A DNA stretch of 5,530 nucleotides from Campylobacterales bacterium (GCA_027080605.1 JALWRO010000162.1:1-5530); one strand, 5' to 3'. Numbered from the stretch's first letter, positions 1-5,530 are shown. The notes: generated by a model from the sequence alone, not told the origin. Program-made: numbers and translations.

Positions 1-455
1 TTTTTTGAACTGCCCAGTTCATCCCGACTGACATAGTTGGCATTGATCGTATCAATCATTCCGGTCAGTCGTTTCAATGCCGTCAGGATTTTCTGATTTT
101 GCGTTTTCTGGGCTGCCAGTTCCGCTTTCAACTGCGCCACTTCATCAGTATCTTCCTGCGGTGCCTGCTGTTTCATCTCATAGAGTTTCTGCCCGGTCTG
201 TCCCACTTTTTCACTCAGCGACTGCACGACACTGCGCAAGCCTTCGAGTGATTCGCTCAGATCGTCAATCTTCATCTTGAGTGCACGAATTTCCCGTGCA
301 TTTTTGAGCGTCGCCTTTTTATTGGCAAAAACCACTTTCTCGCTTTCACTCAAGCCGTAGGGATTACTGCTTTTCATATCCCCCGCACCGAATACGGAAA
401 CTTCCGCCTCTGCGCTGCCCAATAAGAGCAGCAAAAGCAACAGACCATATTTCAT
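1..455 (-). CDS. cpoB: Tol-Pal accessory protein CpoB/YbgF, N-terminal part (C-terminus outside window)
   Basis: This frame is open from the ATG at 453-455 to the window edge, giving about 151 codons with no stop, so the 3' part of the gene is missing. Residues 1-17 look like a Sec signal peptide: MKYG, eight leucines, then GSAEA with likely cleavage before EVSVFG. Residues about 46-95 and 103-150 are rich in Lys, Glu, Gln and Leu with heptad-like spacing (for example IRALKMKIDDLSESLEGLRS), which suggests coiled coil. In the CpoB/YbgF family an N-terminal trimerising coiled coil is followed by C-terminal TPR repeats; the TPR part would lie beyond the left edge and cannot be seen. CpoB is periplasmic and links Tol energy to outer-membrane constriction and peptidoglycan synthesis in E. 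coli; that role here is inferred. The start lies 18 bases after the pal stop, with a modest GGGTG ribosome-binding site 6 bases upstream. Assignment rests mainly on position after pal and architecture, since coiled-coil sequence alone is weak evidence. Confidence 0.8.
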   Translation of the reverse strand, partial: MKYGLLLLLLLLGSAEAEVSVFGAGDMKSSNPYGLSESEKVVFANKKATLKNAREIRALKMKIDDLSESLEGLRSVVQSLSEKVGQTGQKLYEMKQQAPQEDTDEVAQLKAELAAQKTQNQKILTALKRLTGMIDTINANYVSRDELGSSK

Positions 456-473
456 GAAATACACCCGAACACC

Positions 474-1025
474 TTACGGTAACAGTTCAAAATCTACACG
501 ACGGTTTTGCTGCCAGCACGCTTCGTTGTGCTCGAAACAGACCGGTTTGCTCTCTCCGTAACTGACCAGAGACATACGTCCTTCATCCACACCGTCAATG
601 GAGAGCGCATCTTTTGCACTTTTGGCACGTTTCAATCCCAGTGCGTAGTTGTATTCGTCCGTTCCCCATTCATCGCAGTTACCCTGCACTTTAATCGAAA
701 GATCCCGTGCCAGTTCACTGTTGAAAATCTGCGCATCTTTGTCCACTTTGTGCAGTTCCGCTTCTGAAATGCGGTAACTGTCCGTCGCAAAGTAGATAGG
801 GTCGATATCCTTTTCGATTGCGGAGATACGCTCATCTACCGAACCGAAACTGACGTTTTCATCTACACCTGCCATAGTCGAAATCTGTGAATCCGCTGCG
901 AGTTCAGGGTTGTTGGTCTGCGCAATTGTCGCAGCGCTCGTATCTGAAAGTTCAGGTGCTTTGGAAGCACAACCGCCTGCCAGCAATGCCAGGAAAGAGA
1001 GTGTAAAAATCAAACTTCTGCTCAT
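474..1025 (-). CDS. pal: Peptidoglycan-associated outer-membrane lipoprotein Pal
   Basis: Pal is an outer-membrane lipoprotein that binds peptidoglycan and TolB. The 183-residue product begins with a lipoprotein signal peptide, a hydrophobic stretch ending LLAGGC, with Cys19 as the likely lipidated residue (Ala at -3 is slightly unusual). A low-complexity linker covers roughly residues 20-70. An OmpA-like domain follows from about residue 75: IYFATDSYRI, then GNCDEWGTDEYN (115-126), LGLKRAKSAKDAL and finally QQNRRVDFEL. Asp118 and Arg133 sit 15 residues apart, as do the Asp and Arg that hold the diaminopimelate group in OmpA-family domains, so peptidoglycan binding looks intact. The domain also contains Cys117, Cys163 and Cys170. 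The length is close to E. coli Pal (about 173). A good ribosome-binding site precedes the ATG. It sits 34 bases after tolB and 18 before cpoB, the classical Tol-Pal order. Confidence 0.97.
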   Translation of the reverse strand: MSRSLIFTLSFLALLAGGCASKAPELSDTSAATIAQTNNPELAADSQISTMAGVDENVSFGSVDERISAIEKDIDPIYFATDSYRISEAELHKVDKDAQIFNSELARDLSIKVQGNCDEWGTDEYNYALGLKRAKSAKDALSIDGVDEGRMSLVSYGESKPVCFEHNEACWQQNRRVDFELLP

Positions 1026-1030
1026 TGTAA

Positions 1031-1036
1031 TCCTTT
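1031..1036 (-). promoter_or_regulatory. Ribosome-binding site of pal
   Basis: On the minus strand AAAGGA lies 5 bases before the pal ATG, within the 34-base gap after the tolB stop. It is one of the two clearest Shine-Dalgarno sites in the window and supports the chosen start and independent loading of ribosomes on pal, which as a structural lipoprotein is probably needed in larger amounts than the Tol motor proteins (inference). Confidence 0.8.
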
Positions 1037-1059
1037 ATTGTTTTTCGGTTTTTATGATG

Positions 1060-2328
1060 TTACCAGTCAATGGACTGAATTCTTCCTGCCCGAAGCGGGA
1101 AGAGAAAACTCTTGTTCGCATTCAGACGCAGTACGCCGAGTGCACTTTTGCCGTCGATATATTTGATAAACAGTATCGTTTCGCCATCTTCTCCGAAACG
1201 GGGAAAAAGATTTTTGCCGCTCGTGGTCAGTTTGCGAATATAGTCTGTCTGTGTAGAGATCAGATAGAGGTTGAAAGTACTGTTGCCGAACGAACTAAAC
1301 TTCTCTCTGCTGGAGTAAACGATATATTTGCCGAATGTCGAACATGAACTGTTATTTTTACCGTGGTAGACCATCTGTTCCACACTACCGCCGCTGAGCG
1401 GTTTTGCAAAAATATTGGGATACCCCAGACGCTCGGAAATAAAGACCATATTTTGATCATGATCGACAAAATTTCCGCTGACATCGATCCCTTTGTAGCG
1501 GGTAATCCGTTTTTTGGCACCTGTCGCGACATCCAGCAAATAGATATCCGGCTGGTCATTCGGCGCCATCGTCACAAGCAGTTTTCTGCCGTCTTCACTG
1601 ACATCGGAACAGACCATCATCCCCGGACTCGAAGCGATCTTTCGCTTGACACCGGTATAGATATCGACACGGTAAAGTGTCGGATTTGCCGGATTGAACG
1701 ACGTATAGTAAAATGCGTCCTGCGCTTTGTTCGCCCATTTTGGGAAAAGATTCAACCCCCCGGTAACGATCTTCTTTTTAAAAGTCAGCGTATAGTCAGA
1801 AACCATAATATCACTCTTGCCCGGTCTGGTATAACGGGCAAAAATCACATATTTTTTCATCCAATTGACAGGAGGCGCACCGGTGAAATCGTTGATATCG
1901 ATTGCGACTCTGTGCGCAAGAAAAGGGTAACGGTCAGCTTTGGAGATGGTATAGAACTTTTCATAGAGCGGCGTCATATTTTTGGCATTGAGCAGTTTTG
2001 CACTGACAATCAGTTTGCCTGTCGGGTCTTTCTCGATCTTCGTCTTGACCACCAGTTCCGCACCCTCTTTTGCCAGTTGCGCCAGACCGTCGTTACTCTC
2101 ATACGAAAGTGTTGCATAACTGTCGGATACATTAAAATGGGTCGTCACTTTCAAATCGCCGATCAAGAGTTTCAGAAATTTCTTTTTCATAATTGCATTT
2201 ACCGGTGCCGTTGTGGAATCGGCAACCGTAATATGCGGTTTTTTGTCTATCTGCTTCACAATTTCAATCGTTGCATCATAGGCTAACAGTTGCAGCGTCG
2301 TTATCAACAGTAAGAAGAGTTGTCTCAT
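1060..2328 (-). CDS. tolB: Tol-Pal system periplasmic beta-propeller protein TolB
   Basis: TolB is a periplasmic protein that binds Pal and is displaced from it by energised TolA. The 422-residue product matches the family's usual length (about 430 in E. coli). Residues 1-16 or so form a Sec signal peptide (MRQLFLLLITTLQLLA); the exact cleavage site is unclear. The N-terminal alpha/beta domain covers about residues 20-155. From about 160 a WD40-like propeller follows, with repeated blade patterns: LFPKWAN...FYYTS (194-210), DVSEDGRKLLVTMAPNDQPD (242-261) followed by IYLLDVATG, NFVDHDQNMVFISERLGYPN (286-305) followed by IF, FGKYIVYSS (332-340) and LFPRFGEDGETILFI (374-388). In E. coli the first mature residues of TolB contact TolA or Pal in a switch; here the equivalent segment is around TIEIVKQID. 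The gene starts on the base after the tolA stop, and its partial Shine-Dalgarno (AAAGGGAAG) lies inside the last tolA codons, so translation is probably coupled. Confidence 0.97.
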   Translation of the reverse strand: MRQLFLLLITTLQLLAYDATIEIVKQIDKKPHITVADSTTAPVNAIMKKKFLKLLIGDLKVTTHFNVSDSYATLSYESNDGLAQLAKEGAELVVKTKIEKDPTGKLIVSAKLLNAKNMTPLYEKFYTISKADRYPFLAHRVAIDINDFTGAPPVNWMKKYVIFARYTRPGKSDIMVSDYTLTFKKKIVTGGLNLFPKWANKAQDAFYYTSFNPANPTLYRVDIYTGVKRKIASSPGMMVCSDVSEDGRKLLVTMAPNDQPDIYLLDVATGAKKRITRYKGIDVSGNFVDHDQNMVFISERLGYPNIFAKPLSGGSVEQMVYHGKNNSSCSTFGKYIVYSSREKFSSFGNSTFNLYLISTQTDYIRKLTTSGKNLFPRFGEDGETILFIKYIDGKSALGVLRLNANKSFLFPLRAGRIQSIDW

Positions 2329-3231
2329 TTACTTCCCTTTCACCTGATCTTTAAATTCAAATACTGCTTCGATGTAAGGACCATCTTTGTAAGCAGGAAA
2401 TCTTTCATATTCTAAATTATCAAGAAACACCTTAAGCTTCGTATCGAACAAACTATTACCTGATAATTTCAAATTTTTATAAGTTAAATTACCCCGGTTG
2501 TCTATACGGATCGTTGCATATCCTTTCAACCCATCCTGTGTCGCAATTGTACGGTTCCATTTGCCCATTATTTTATTGGAAACAAAACTCCAGAACTTGT
2601 GTTCTTCTCCTCTTTTCAGGTGTTTAGAGGTACTTTGGTTCAACTGAAGCTCTTCCAGGAGTTTTTGCGCCTGACGTGCTTTCTGTGCGGCTATCTTACG
2701 CGCTTTTTCCCGTGCCTTTTTTCGCGCTTCAGCTCTTTTGCGTGCCTTTTCCGCTTCCTGTTTACGCAAACGGCTTGCCCGTGCCTCACGCTGTTTTTGC
2801 TTCTCTTCCATCGCCTTTTTATACTTGTCCGTTCGTACGGTCGAGAAGAGGTCTTTGGCACTTTTTGCCATCTTATCCCTGCTCTCTTTCTCTTCGGAAG
2901 GCGGTGATTCAACAGGTTTTTCGACTTTTTTTTCAGCTTGCTTCTCTTCAGATTTTTGAACCGTTTCTTTCGGTTTTGGCGGTGTAGCAACCTGCTTTGG
3001 CGGTTTTGGCGGAGGAGTCGGTCTCTTTTCTTGCGGTTTTTCCACAGGCTTCGGTTTCTCTTTCATGAGCGTGTCGATATTGACGACAATCGCATCTTCA
3101 ACATTGAATCCGTAATCTTTTTTTTTCTTTTCCGTCTCAAAAACAGCATAGTATATGCCGAAAAGTACAGCAATATAGATGGCAATAGCCAGTAGTAAAC
3201 TGATGAATTTATAAGAAAATTTTTCAGCCAT
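2329..3231 (-). CDS. tolA: TolA-type envelope energy transducer with TonB-like Pro-Lys segment
   Basis: This 300-residue protein should carry motion from the TolQR proton channel across the periplasm. It has a short cytoplasmic N-terminus, one membrane helix (about residues 9-31, FISLLLAIAIYIAVLFGIYY), a Pro-Lys-rich segment (58-115, including PTPPPKPPKQ and TPPKPK), a long Lys/Arg/Ala/Glu-rich region predicted helical (about 117-195), and a globular C-terminal domain (about 212-294, with IMGKWNRT, GYATIRIDNRGNL and FPAYKDGPYIEAVFEF) of the TonB/TolA type. The order between tolR and tolB argues for TolA, although the Pro-Lys stretch is more typical of TonB; a dual role cannot be excluded. It is shorter than E. 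coli TolA (421). The Ser-x3-His motif of TonB/TolA helices is not complete: Ser11 is followed four residues later by Ala15, and the helix has no His. The start overlaps the tolR end by 8 bases and has only a distant AAGG, so it probably depends on coupling. Coding A9 and A8 tracts are present. Confidence 0.88.
   Translation of the reverse strand: MAEKFSYKFISLLLAIAIYIAVLFGIYYAVFETEKKKKDYGFNVEDAIVVNIDTLMKEKPKPVEKPQEKRPTPPPKPPKQVATPPKPKETVQKSEEKQAEKKVEKPVESPPSEEKESRDKMAKSAKDLFSTVRTDKYKKAMEEKQKQREARASRLRKQEAEKARKRAEARKKAREKARKIAAQKARQAQKLLEELQLNQSTSKHLKRGEEHKFWSFVSNKIMGKWNRTIATQDGLKGYATIRIDNRGNLTYKNLKLSGNSLFDTKLKVFLDNLEYERFPAYKDGPYIEAVFEFKDQVKGK
2971..3012 (-). repeat. Direct 12-mer repeat in the tolA Pro-Lys coding region
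   Basis: The plus-strand 12-mer CGGTTTTGGCGG occurs at 2971-2982 and again at 3001-3012, exactly 30 bases (10 codons) apart and in frame. It encodes Pro-Pro-Lys-Pro in the proline-rich segment of TolA. The spacing preserves reading frame, so slippage or recombination would lengthen or shorten the segment by 10 residues without disrupting the protein. It most likely reflects repetitive coding rather than a separate element. Confidence 0.6.
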
Positions 3232-3616
3232 TCGTGACGAGAGATACCTTGGTAAAGCCTGAATCTTTAATGACTTTTAAAATATACATGACATCATTAT
3301 ATTTGAGATCTTTGTCCGCTTTGATATACACTACGGTATTTTTAGGATATTTATGCGACTGTAAAAGAAAATCATCCGCGAAAGTGTTGAAACTAAACTT
3401 TTCATGTTTGATATATACGTTCTTTTTCGCATCGATACGAATGGAGAGATCAGGTATTTTATGTGTCGCTTTCTGTGCCGATCCCTGAGGAAGATTGATA
3501 TTTTCCTCATACTCCATCACGGGTGCAGTAACCATTAAAATAGCCATCAGCACCAGCATAATATCCACCAGCGGCGTGATATTCAGATCCGGACTCTCAT
3601 CCCAGTTAAATTGCAT
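3224..3616 (-). CDS. tolR: TolR/ExbD-family proton-channel subunit
   Basis: TolR is the inner-membrane partner of TolQ, and together they use the proton motive force to drive TolA. The 130-residue product has a short cytoplasmic N-terminus (MQFNWDESPD), one membrane helix (about 13-33) beginning with the family signature LNITPLVDIMLVL, and a periplasmic domain to the C-terminus. Asp18 corresponds by position in that signature to the essential membrane Asp of E. coli TolR (Asp23) and ExbD (Asp25), so the proton-carrying residue is present. It is slightly shorter than E. coli TolR (142). TolR and ExbD cannot be separated by sequence alone; the neighbouring tolA, tolB and pal favour TolR. Its start lies 3 bases after the tolQ stop with only a weak GAG Shine-Dalgarno, and its TGA lies inside the start region of tolA, so all three genes are probably translated together. 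Confidence 0.95.
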   Translation of the reverse strand: MQFNWDESPDLNITPLVDIMLVLMAILMVTAPVMEYEENINLPQGSAQKATHKIPDLSIRIDAKKNVYIKHEKFSFNTFADDFLLQSHKYPKNTVVYIKADKDLKYNDVMYILKVIKDSGFTKVSLVTNG

Positions 3617-3619
3617 CGT

Positions 3620-4192
3620 TTACTCGTAATAGGGAGATTCGCCCGATGAGAGCAATTCGATCTCACGCTGGATCATATTCATGAGTTCATACGCTTTTCG
3701 CTTTAGCATGACGTGGGCGCTGTACGCAGGTATCGCTACGAATATTCCCGCTGCCGTCGCTACCAGTGCCTCACTGATTGCGGGGGCTATCACTGTCAGC
3801 GAAGCTGTCTGCGCGTTGCCGAGTTGTGAAAAGGTATTGAGAATTGAAACGATCGTACCGAACAGGCCGATAAAAGGCGCCGTGGAAGAGATCACCGACA
3901 AAACAGAGAGTGATGCGGTCGCTTTCTTTTCAGCAACATTTTTGCAAATTGCCAGAGTATTATAAGAGGAAGCAGTGGCAAGGCACCTGCTTAAAATCGA
4001 CTCTTTGCTGATATTTCGTGAACCATGCAAAAGAATTTCCAGTGTCTTTTTTTCAACAGATTCCCATTTGTTCAGAGTAAGATATCTGCTAATCCAGACC
4101 CATACGGTAAGAATAAAGTAGATCGATAACCAGATAAAAACCAGGGTGGAGATAATCCCCCCGCTGGTGATATAGGTAAAGAGGAGTTCCAT
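3620..4192 (-). CDS. tolQ: TolQ/ExbB-family proton-channel subunit
   Basis: TolQ forms the multi-helix inner-membrane scaffold around TolR. The 190-residue product shows three hydrophobic segments (about 12-35, 95-121 and 133-158), with a cytoplasmic loop between the first and second as in the ExbB/TolQ/MotA fold. The signature APFIGLFGTIVSILNTF (105-121) and PAISEALVATAAGIFVAIPA (137-156) are clear. Thr113 and Thr146 are 33 residues apart, matching the channel threonines Thr145 and Thr178 of E. coli TolQ, so the proton path appears intact. The protein is about 40 residues shorter than E. coli TolQ (230), with a short N-terminus and a trimmed cytoplasmic region. The ATG lies one base after the atpC TGA (TGAAATG) and no strong Shine-Dalgarno is visible, which makes re-initiation after atpC likely. 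TolQ rather than ExbB is preferred from the downstream tolB and pal. Confidence 0.95.
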   Translation of the reverse strand: MELLFTYITSGGIISTLVFIWLSIYFILTVWVWISRYLTLNKWESVEKKTLEILLHGSRNISKESILSRCLATASSYNTLAICKNVAEKKATASLSVLSVISSTAPFIGLFGTIVSILNTFSQLGNAQTASLTVIAPAISEALVATAAGIFVAIPAYSAHVMLKRKAYELMNMIQREIELLSSGESPYYE

Positions 4193-4193
4193 T

Positions 4194-4583
4194 TCAGAGC
4201 CCGCTTTTCGCTGCAGTCTCCACTTTTGCCATAGCTGCCGCTATCGCTACATCAGAATCGCTCATGCTTTGAATCAGCTTTTTCGCTTCATCGATATGTT
4301 TGGCGATCTCGTCACTTGTACCGCCGAGTGCAACGGCACCGTCTGCAAGTACAGAAATTTTCGAGCCGTCGACTTTGACATGCCCCCAGTCGATTGCGAC
4401 AAGTTCTTTAGATCCGTCTGCTTTGACAATGTCAATCACACCACTCTGCAATGTTGTCATCAAAGAAGCGTGGTGCGGCAAAACACCGAATTCACCCTCA
4501 GTACCGGGCAGTGTGACACTTTTGACATCACCGTCAAAAATAACACCGTGCGGTGTTACAATTTCCATTTTCATTGTAGCCAT
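4194..4583 (-). CDS. atpC: F1Fo ATP synthase epsilon subunit
   Basis: The epsilon subunit is part of the rotor stalk of F1, contacting gamma and the c ring, and in many bacteria inhibits ATP hydrolysis. The 129-residue product has the N-terminal beta-sandwich (about 4-86) with the family patterns MEIVTPHGVIFDGDVKSVTL, PGTEGEFGVLPHHASLMTTL and WGHVKVDGSKISVLADGA, followed by a helical hairpin (about 90-127, Ala/Lys/Glu/Asp-rich). Length is close to the family norm (139 in E. coli). Met1 is preferred over Met4 and Met6 because AAAAGGA stands 6 bases before it. The gene lies 31 bases after atpD, the usual final pair of an ATP synthase operon, and is followed after one base by tolQ. A hairpin spans the gap upstream and may influence its translation. 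Confidence 0.97.
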   Translation of the reverse strand: MATMKMEIVTPHGVIFDGDVKSVTLPGTEGEFGVLPHHASLMTTLQSGVIDIVKADGSKELVAIDWGHVKVDGSKISVLADGAVALGGTSDEIAKHIDEAKKLIQSMSDSDVAIAAAMAKVETAAKSGL

Positions 4584-4589
4584 ATATTA

Positions 4590-4596
4590 TCCTTTT
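4590..4596 (-). promoter_or_regulatory. Ribosome-binding site of atpC
   Basis: On the minus strand AAAAGGA ends 6 bases before the atpC ATG. This strong site fixes the start at Met1 among three closely spaced methionines. It begins one base downstream of the hairpin that covers the atpD stop, so the site stays unpaired in that fold but is close enough for the structure to affect ribosome access. Confidence 0.85.
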
Positions 4597-4597
4597 A

Positions 4598-4624
4598 GAA
4601 AGAGAGGGAAAACCCTACCCTTTC
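4598..4624 (-). other. Imperfect RNA hairpin spanning the atpD stop, next to the atpC ribosome-binding site
   Basis: Read as RNA on the minus strand, GAAAGGG, a bulged U, and AGGG pair with CCCU and CUCUUUC around a UUUU loop. That gives 11 base pairs including one G-U wobble and one single-base bulge. The 5' arm contains the end of atpD and most of its TAG stop, while the 3' arm ends one base before AAAAGGA of atpC. No U-run follows, so it is not a standard intrinsic terminator. The pairing is directly visible; any role in translation control, pausing or mRNA processing is inference. Confidence 0.5.
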
Positions 4625-5530
4625 ATTTTTTCAGCTTTTTCAATTGCTTCCTGAATACTACCTACCATATAGAATGCATTTTCAGGCATATGGTCGTATT
4701 TCCCTTCCAGAATACCTTTGAAACCGTCCAGAGTCTCTTCAAGTGTAACATATTTTCCCGGACTACCGGTAAATACTTCCGCGACGAAGAACGGCTGAGA
4801 AAGGAATTTCTCAATTTTTCTGGCTCTCTCAACAATCTGTTTATCCTCTTCGCTGAGTTCATCCATACCAAGAATCGCAATAATATCCTGAAGATCTTTA
4901 TACTTTTGCAAAATCGACTGAACGCCACGCGCGGTATTGTAGTGATCATCACCGATAATGACAGGATCAAGCATTCTTGATGTTGAATCGAGCGGATCGA
5001 CCGCAGGATAGATACCTTTTTCCGCAATACTTCTGTTCAGTACTGTTGTCGCATCGAGGTGTGCGAAAACTGTTGCTGGTGCAGGATCGGTCAAGTCATC
5101 CGCAGGTACGTAAACTGCCTGAACGGAAGTGATAGAACCTTTTTTGGTAGATGTAATTCTCTCCTGAAGCGCACCCATTTCACGTGCCAGTGTCGGCTGA
5201 TAACCAACCGCTGAAGGAATACGACCCAAAAGTGCAGACATCTCGGAACCGGACTGTGCAAAACGGAAGATGTTATCGATAAACATCAAAACATCCAGAC
5301 CCATTTCGTCACGGAAATATTCCGCCATCGTAATACCTGTCAGTGCAATTCTGTTTCTCGCTCCCGGAGGTTCACTCATCTGACCGTAGCAGAGTGCAAC
5401 TTTGTCCAGTACATTAGACTCTTTCATCTCGTTGTAGAGGTCGTTACCCTCTCTGGTTCTCTCACCGACGCCCGCAAATACGGAGTAACCGCTGTGTTTG
5501 AACGCAACGTTGTGAATCAGCTCCATAATA
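4615..5530 (-). CDS. atpD: F1Fo ATP synthase catalytic beta subunit, C-terminal part (N-terminus outside window)
   Basis: The beta subunit carries the catalytic nucleotide sites of F1 that make ATP from ADP and phosphate. The frame is open to the right edge, and its first in-window residues (I-MELIHNVAFKHSGYSVFAG) match the region just after the P-loop, so about one third of the protein, including Walker A, lies outside. The Met at 5524-5526 is internal, not the start. Numbering from that Met: GVGERTREGNDLY (19-31) includes Glu22, the catalytic Glu of the family (Glu181 in E. coli); LDVLMFIDN (77-85) is Walker B with Asp84; ALLGRIPSAVGYQPTLAREM (98-117) and the VDPLDSTSR stretch (177-184) are typical; and DELSEED (222-228) is the C-terminal lever motif that contacts gamma. 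The protein ends EKMKG with TAG, 31 bases before atpC. All visible catalytic motifs are intact. Confidence 0.98.
   Translation of the reverse strand, partial: IMELIHNVAFKHSGYSVFAGVGERTREGNDLYNEMKESNVLDKVALCYGQMSEPPGARNRIALTGITMAEYFRDEMGLDVLMFIDNIFRFAQSGSEMSALLGRIPSAVGYQPTLAREMGALQERITSTKKGSITSVQAVYVPADDLTDPAPATVFAHLDATTVLNRSIAEKGIYPAVDPLDSTSRMLDPVIIGDDHYNTARGVQSILQKYKDLQDIIAILGMDELSEEDKQIVERARKIEKFLSQPFFVAEVFTGSPGKYVTLEETLDGFKGILEGKYDHMPENAFYMVGSIQEAIEKAEKMKG

Noticed and set aside
456..473. Possible promoter or terminator between pal and cpoB
   Set aside because: The gap is only 18 bases and holds just a modest ribosome-binding site; the tiny ACC-GTAA-GGT fold at the pal stop is too short to be meaningful.
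1064..1077. Inverted repeat CAGTC-AATG-GACTG at the end of tolB, considered as a terminator
   Set aside because: The stem is only 5 base pairs, lies within the last tolB codons, and is not followed by a U-run on the transcript. The tight operon continues into pal.
910..1347. A 145-codon plus-strand frame spanning the pal start, the tolB-pal gap and the tolB end
   Set aside because: It is antisense to two well-supported genes, and its hydrophobic middle comes from the complement of the intergenic and signal-peptide region. No initiation signals support it.
1363..2286. A 307-codon open frame on the plus strand opposite tolB
   Set aside because: It lies entirely antisense to a clear tolB, its product is rich in Cys, His, Ile and Arg with no recognisable domain, and I see no ribosome-binding site or promoter. 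It is explained as a mirror of tolB codon usage.
4300..4980. A 226-codon plus-strand frame opposite atpC and atpD
   Set aside because: It runs antisense to two highly conserved ATP synthase genes and the product has no coherent family features.
1..5530. A novel system such as a defence island, mobile element or biosynthetic cluster
   Set aside because: Every gene belongs to a well-known housekeeping family in a known order. I saw no transposase, integrase, tRNA, CRISPR repeat, terminal inverted repeat or abrupt change in composition.

Overview
The window is a stretch of bacterial chromosome in which every gene I can support lies on the minus strand, so transcription runs from right (5530) to left (1). 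In that order the genes are atpD (5' part outside the window), atpC, tolQ, tolR, tolA, tolB, pal and cpoB/ybgF (3' part outside the window). Two neighbouring functions are joined: the end of the F1Fo ATP synthase cluster (catalytic beta subunit, then epsilon) and a complete Tol-Pal envelope machine. No RNA gene, mobile element or CRISPR array is visible. There is no gene-free stretch over 300 bases; the longest gap is 34 bases.

The layout points to Campylobacterota (Epsilonproteobacteria). From memory, the order atpD-atpC-exbB/tolQ-exbD/tolR-tonB/tolA-tolB-pal-ybgF occurs in Campylobacter and Helicobacter genomes. The Pal motif GNCDEWGTDEYN and the short TolQ and TolR proteins also fit. The moderate base composition, less AT-rich than Campylobacter or Helicobacter, suggests an environmental sulfur- or hydrogen-oxidising member such as a Sulfurovum-, Sulfurimonas- or Sulfuricurvum-like organism. 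The genus is inference.

The genes are packed tightly enough to be one transcription unit. atpC and tolQ are 1 base apart, tolQ and tolR 3 bases, tolR and tolA overlap by 8 bases, and tolA and tolB abut exactly. Small gaps lie at atpD-atpC (31 bases), tolB-pal (34) and pal-cpoB (18). Strong Shine-Dalgarno sites precede atpC and pal; the inner tol genes have weak sites and probably rely on translational coupling.

Functionally, TolQ and TolR form an inner-membrane proton channel that energises TolA. TolA spans the periplasm and acts on TolB and the peptidoglycan-binding lipoprotein Pal at the outer membrane, and CpoB is the periplasmic accessory factor. The ATP synthase uses the same proton motive force. 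This is a known conserved locus, not a new system. The details most worth checking are a bulged hairpin spanning the atpD stop and ending beside the atpC ribosome-binding site, a TolA-position protein with a TonB-like Pro-Lys segment and no histidine in its membrane helix, homopolymeric A tracts in tolA, and a cysteine pair in Pal.
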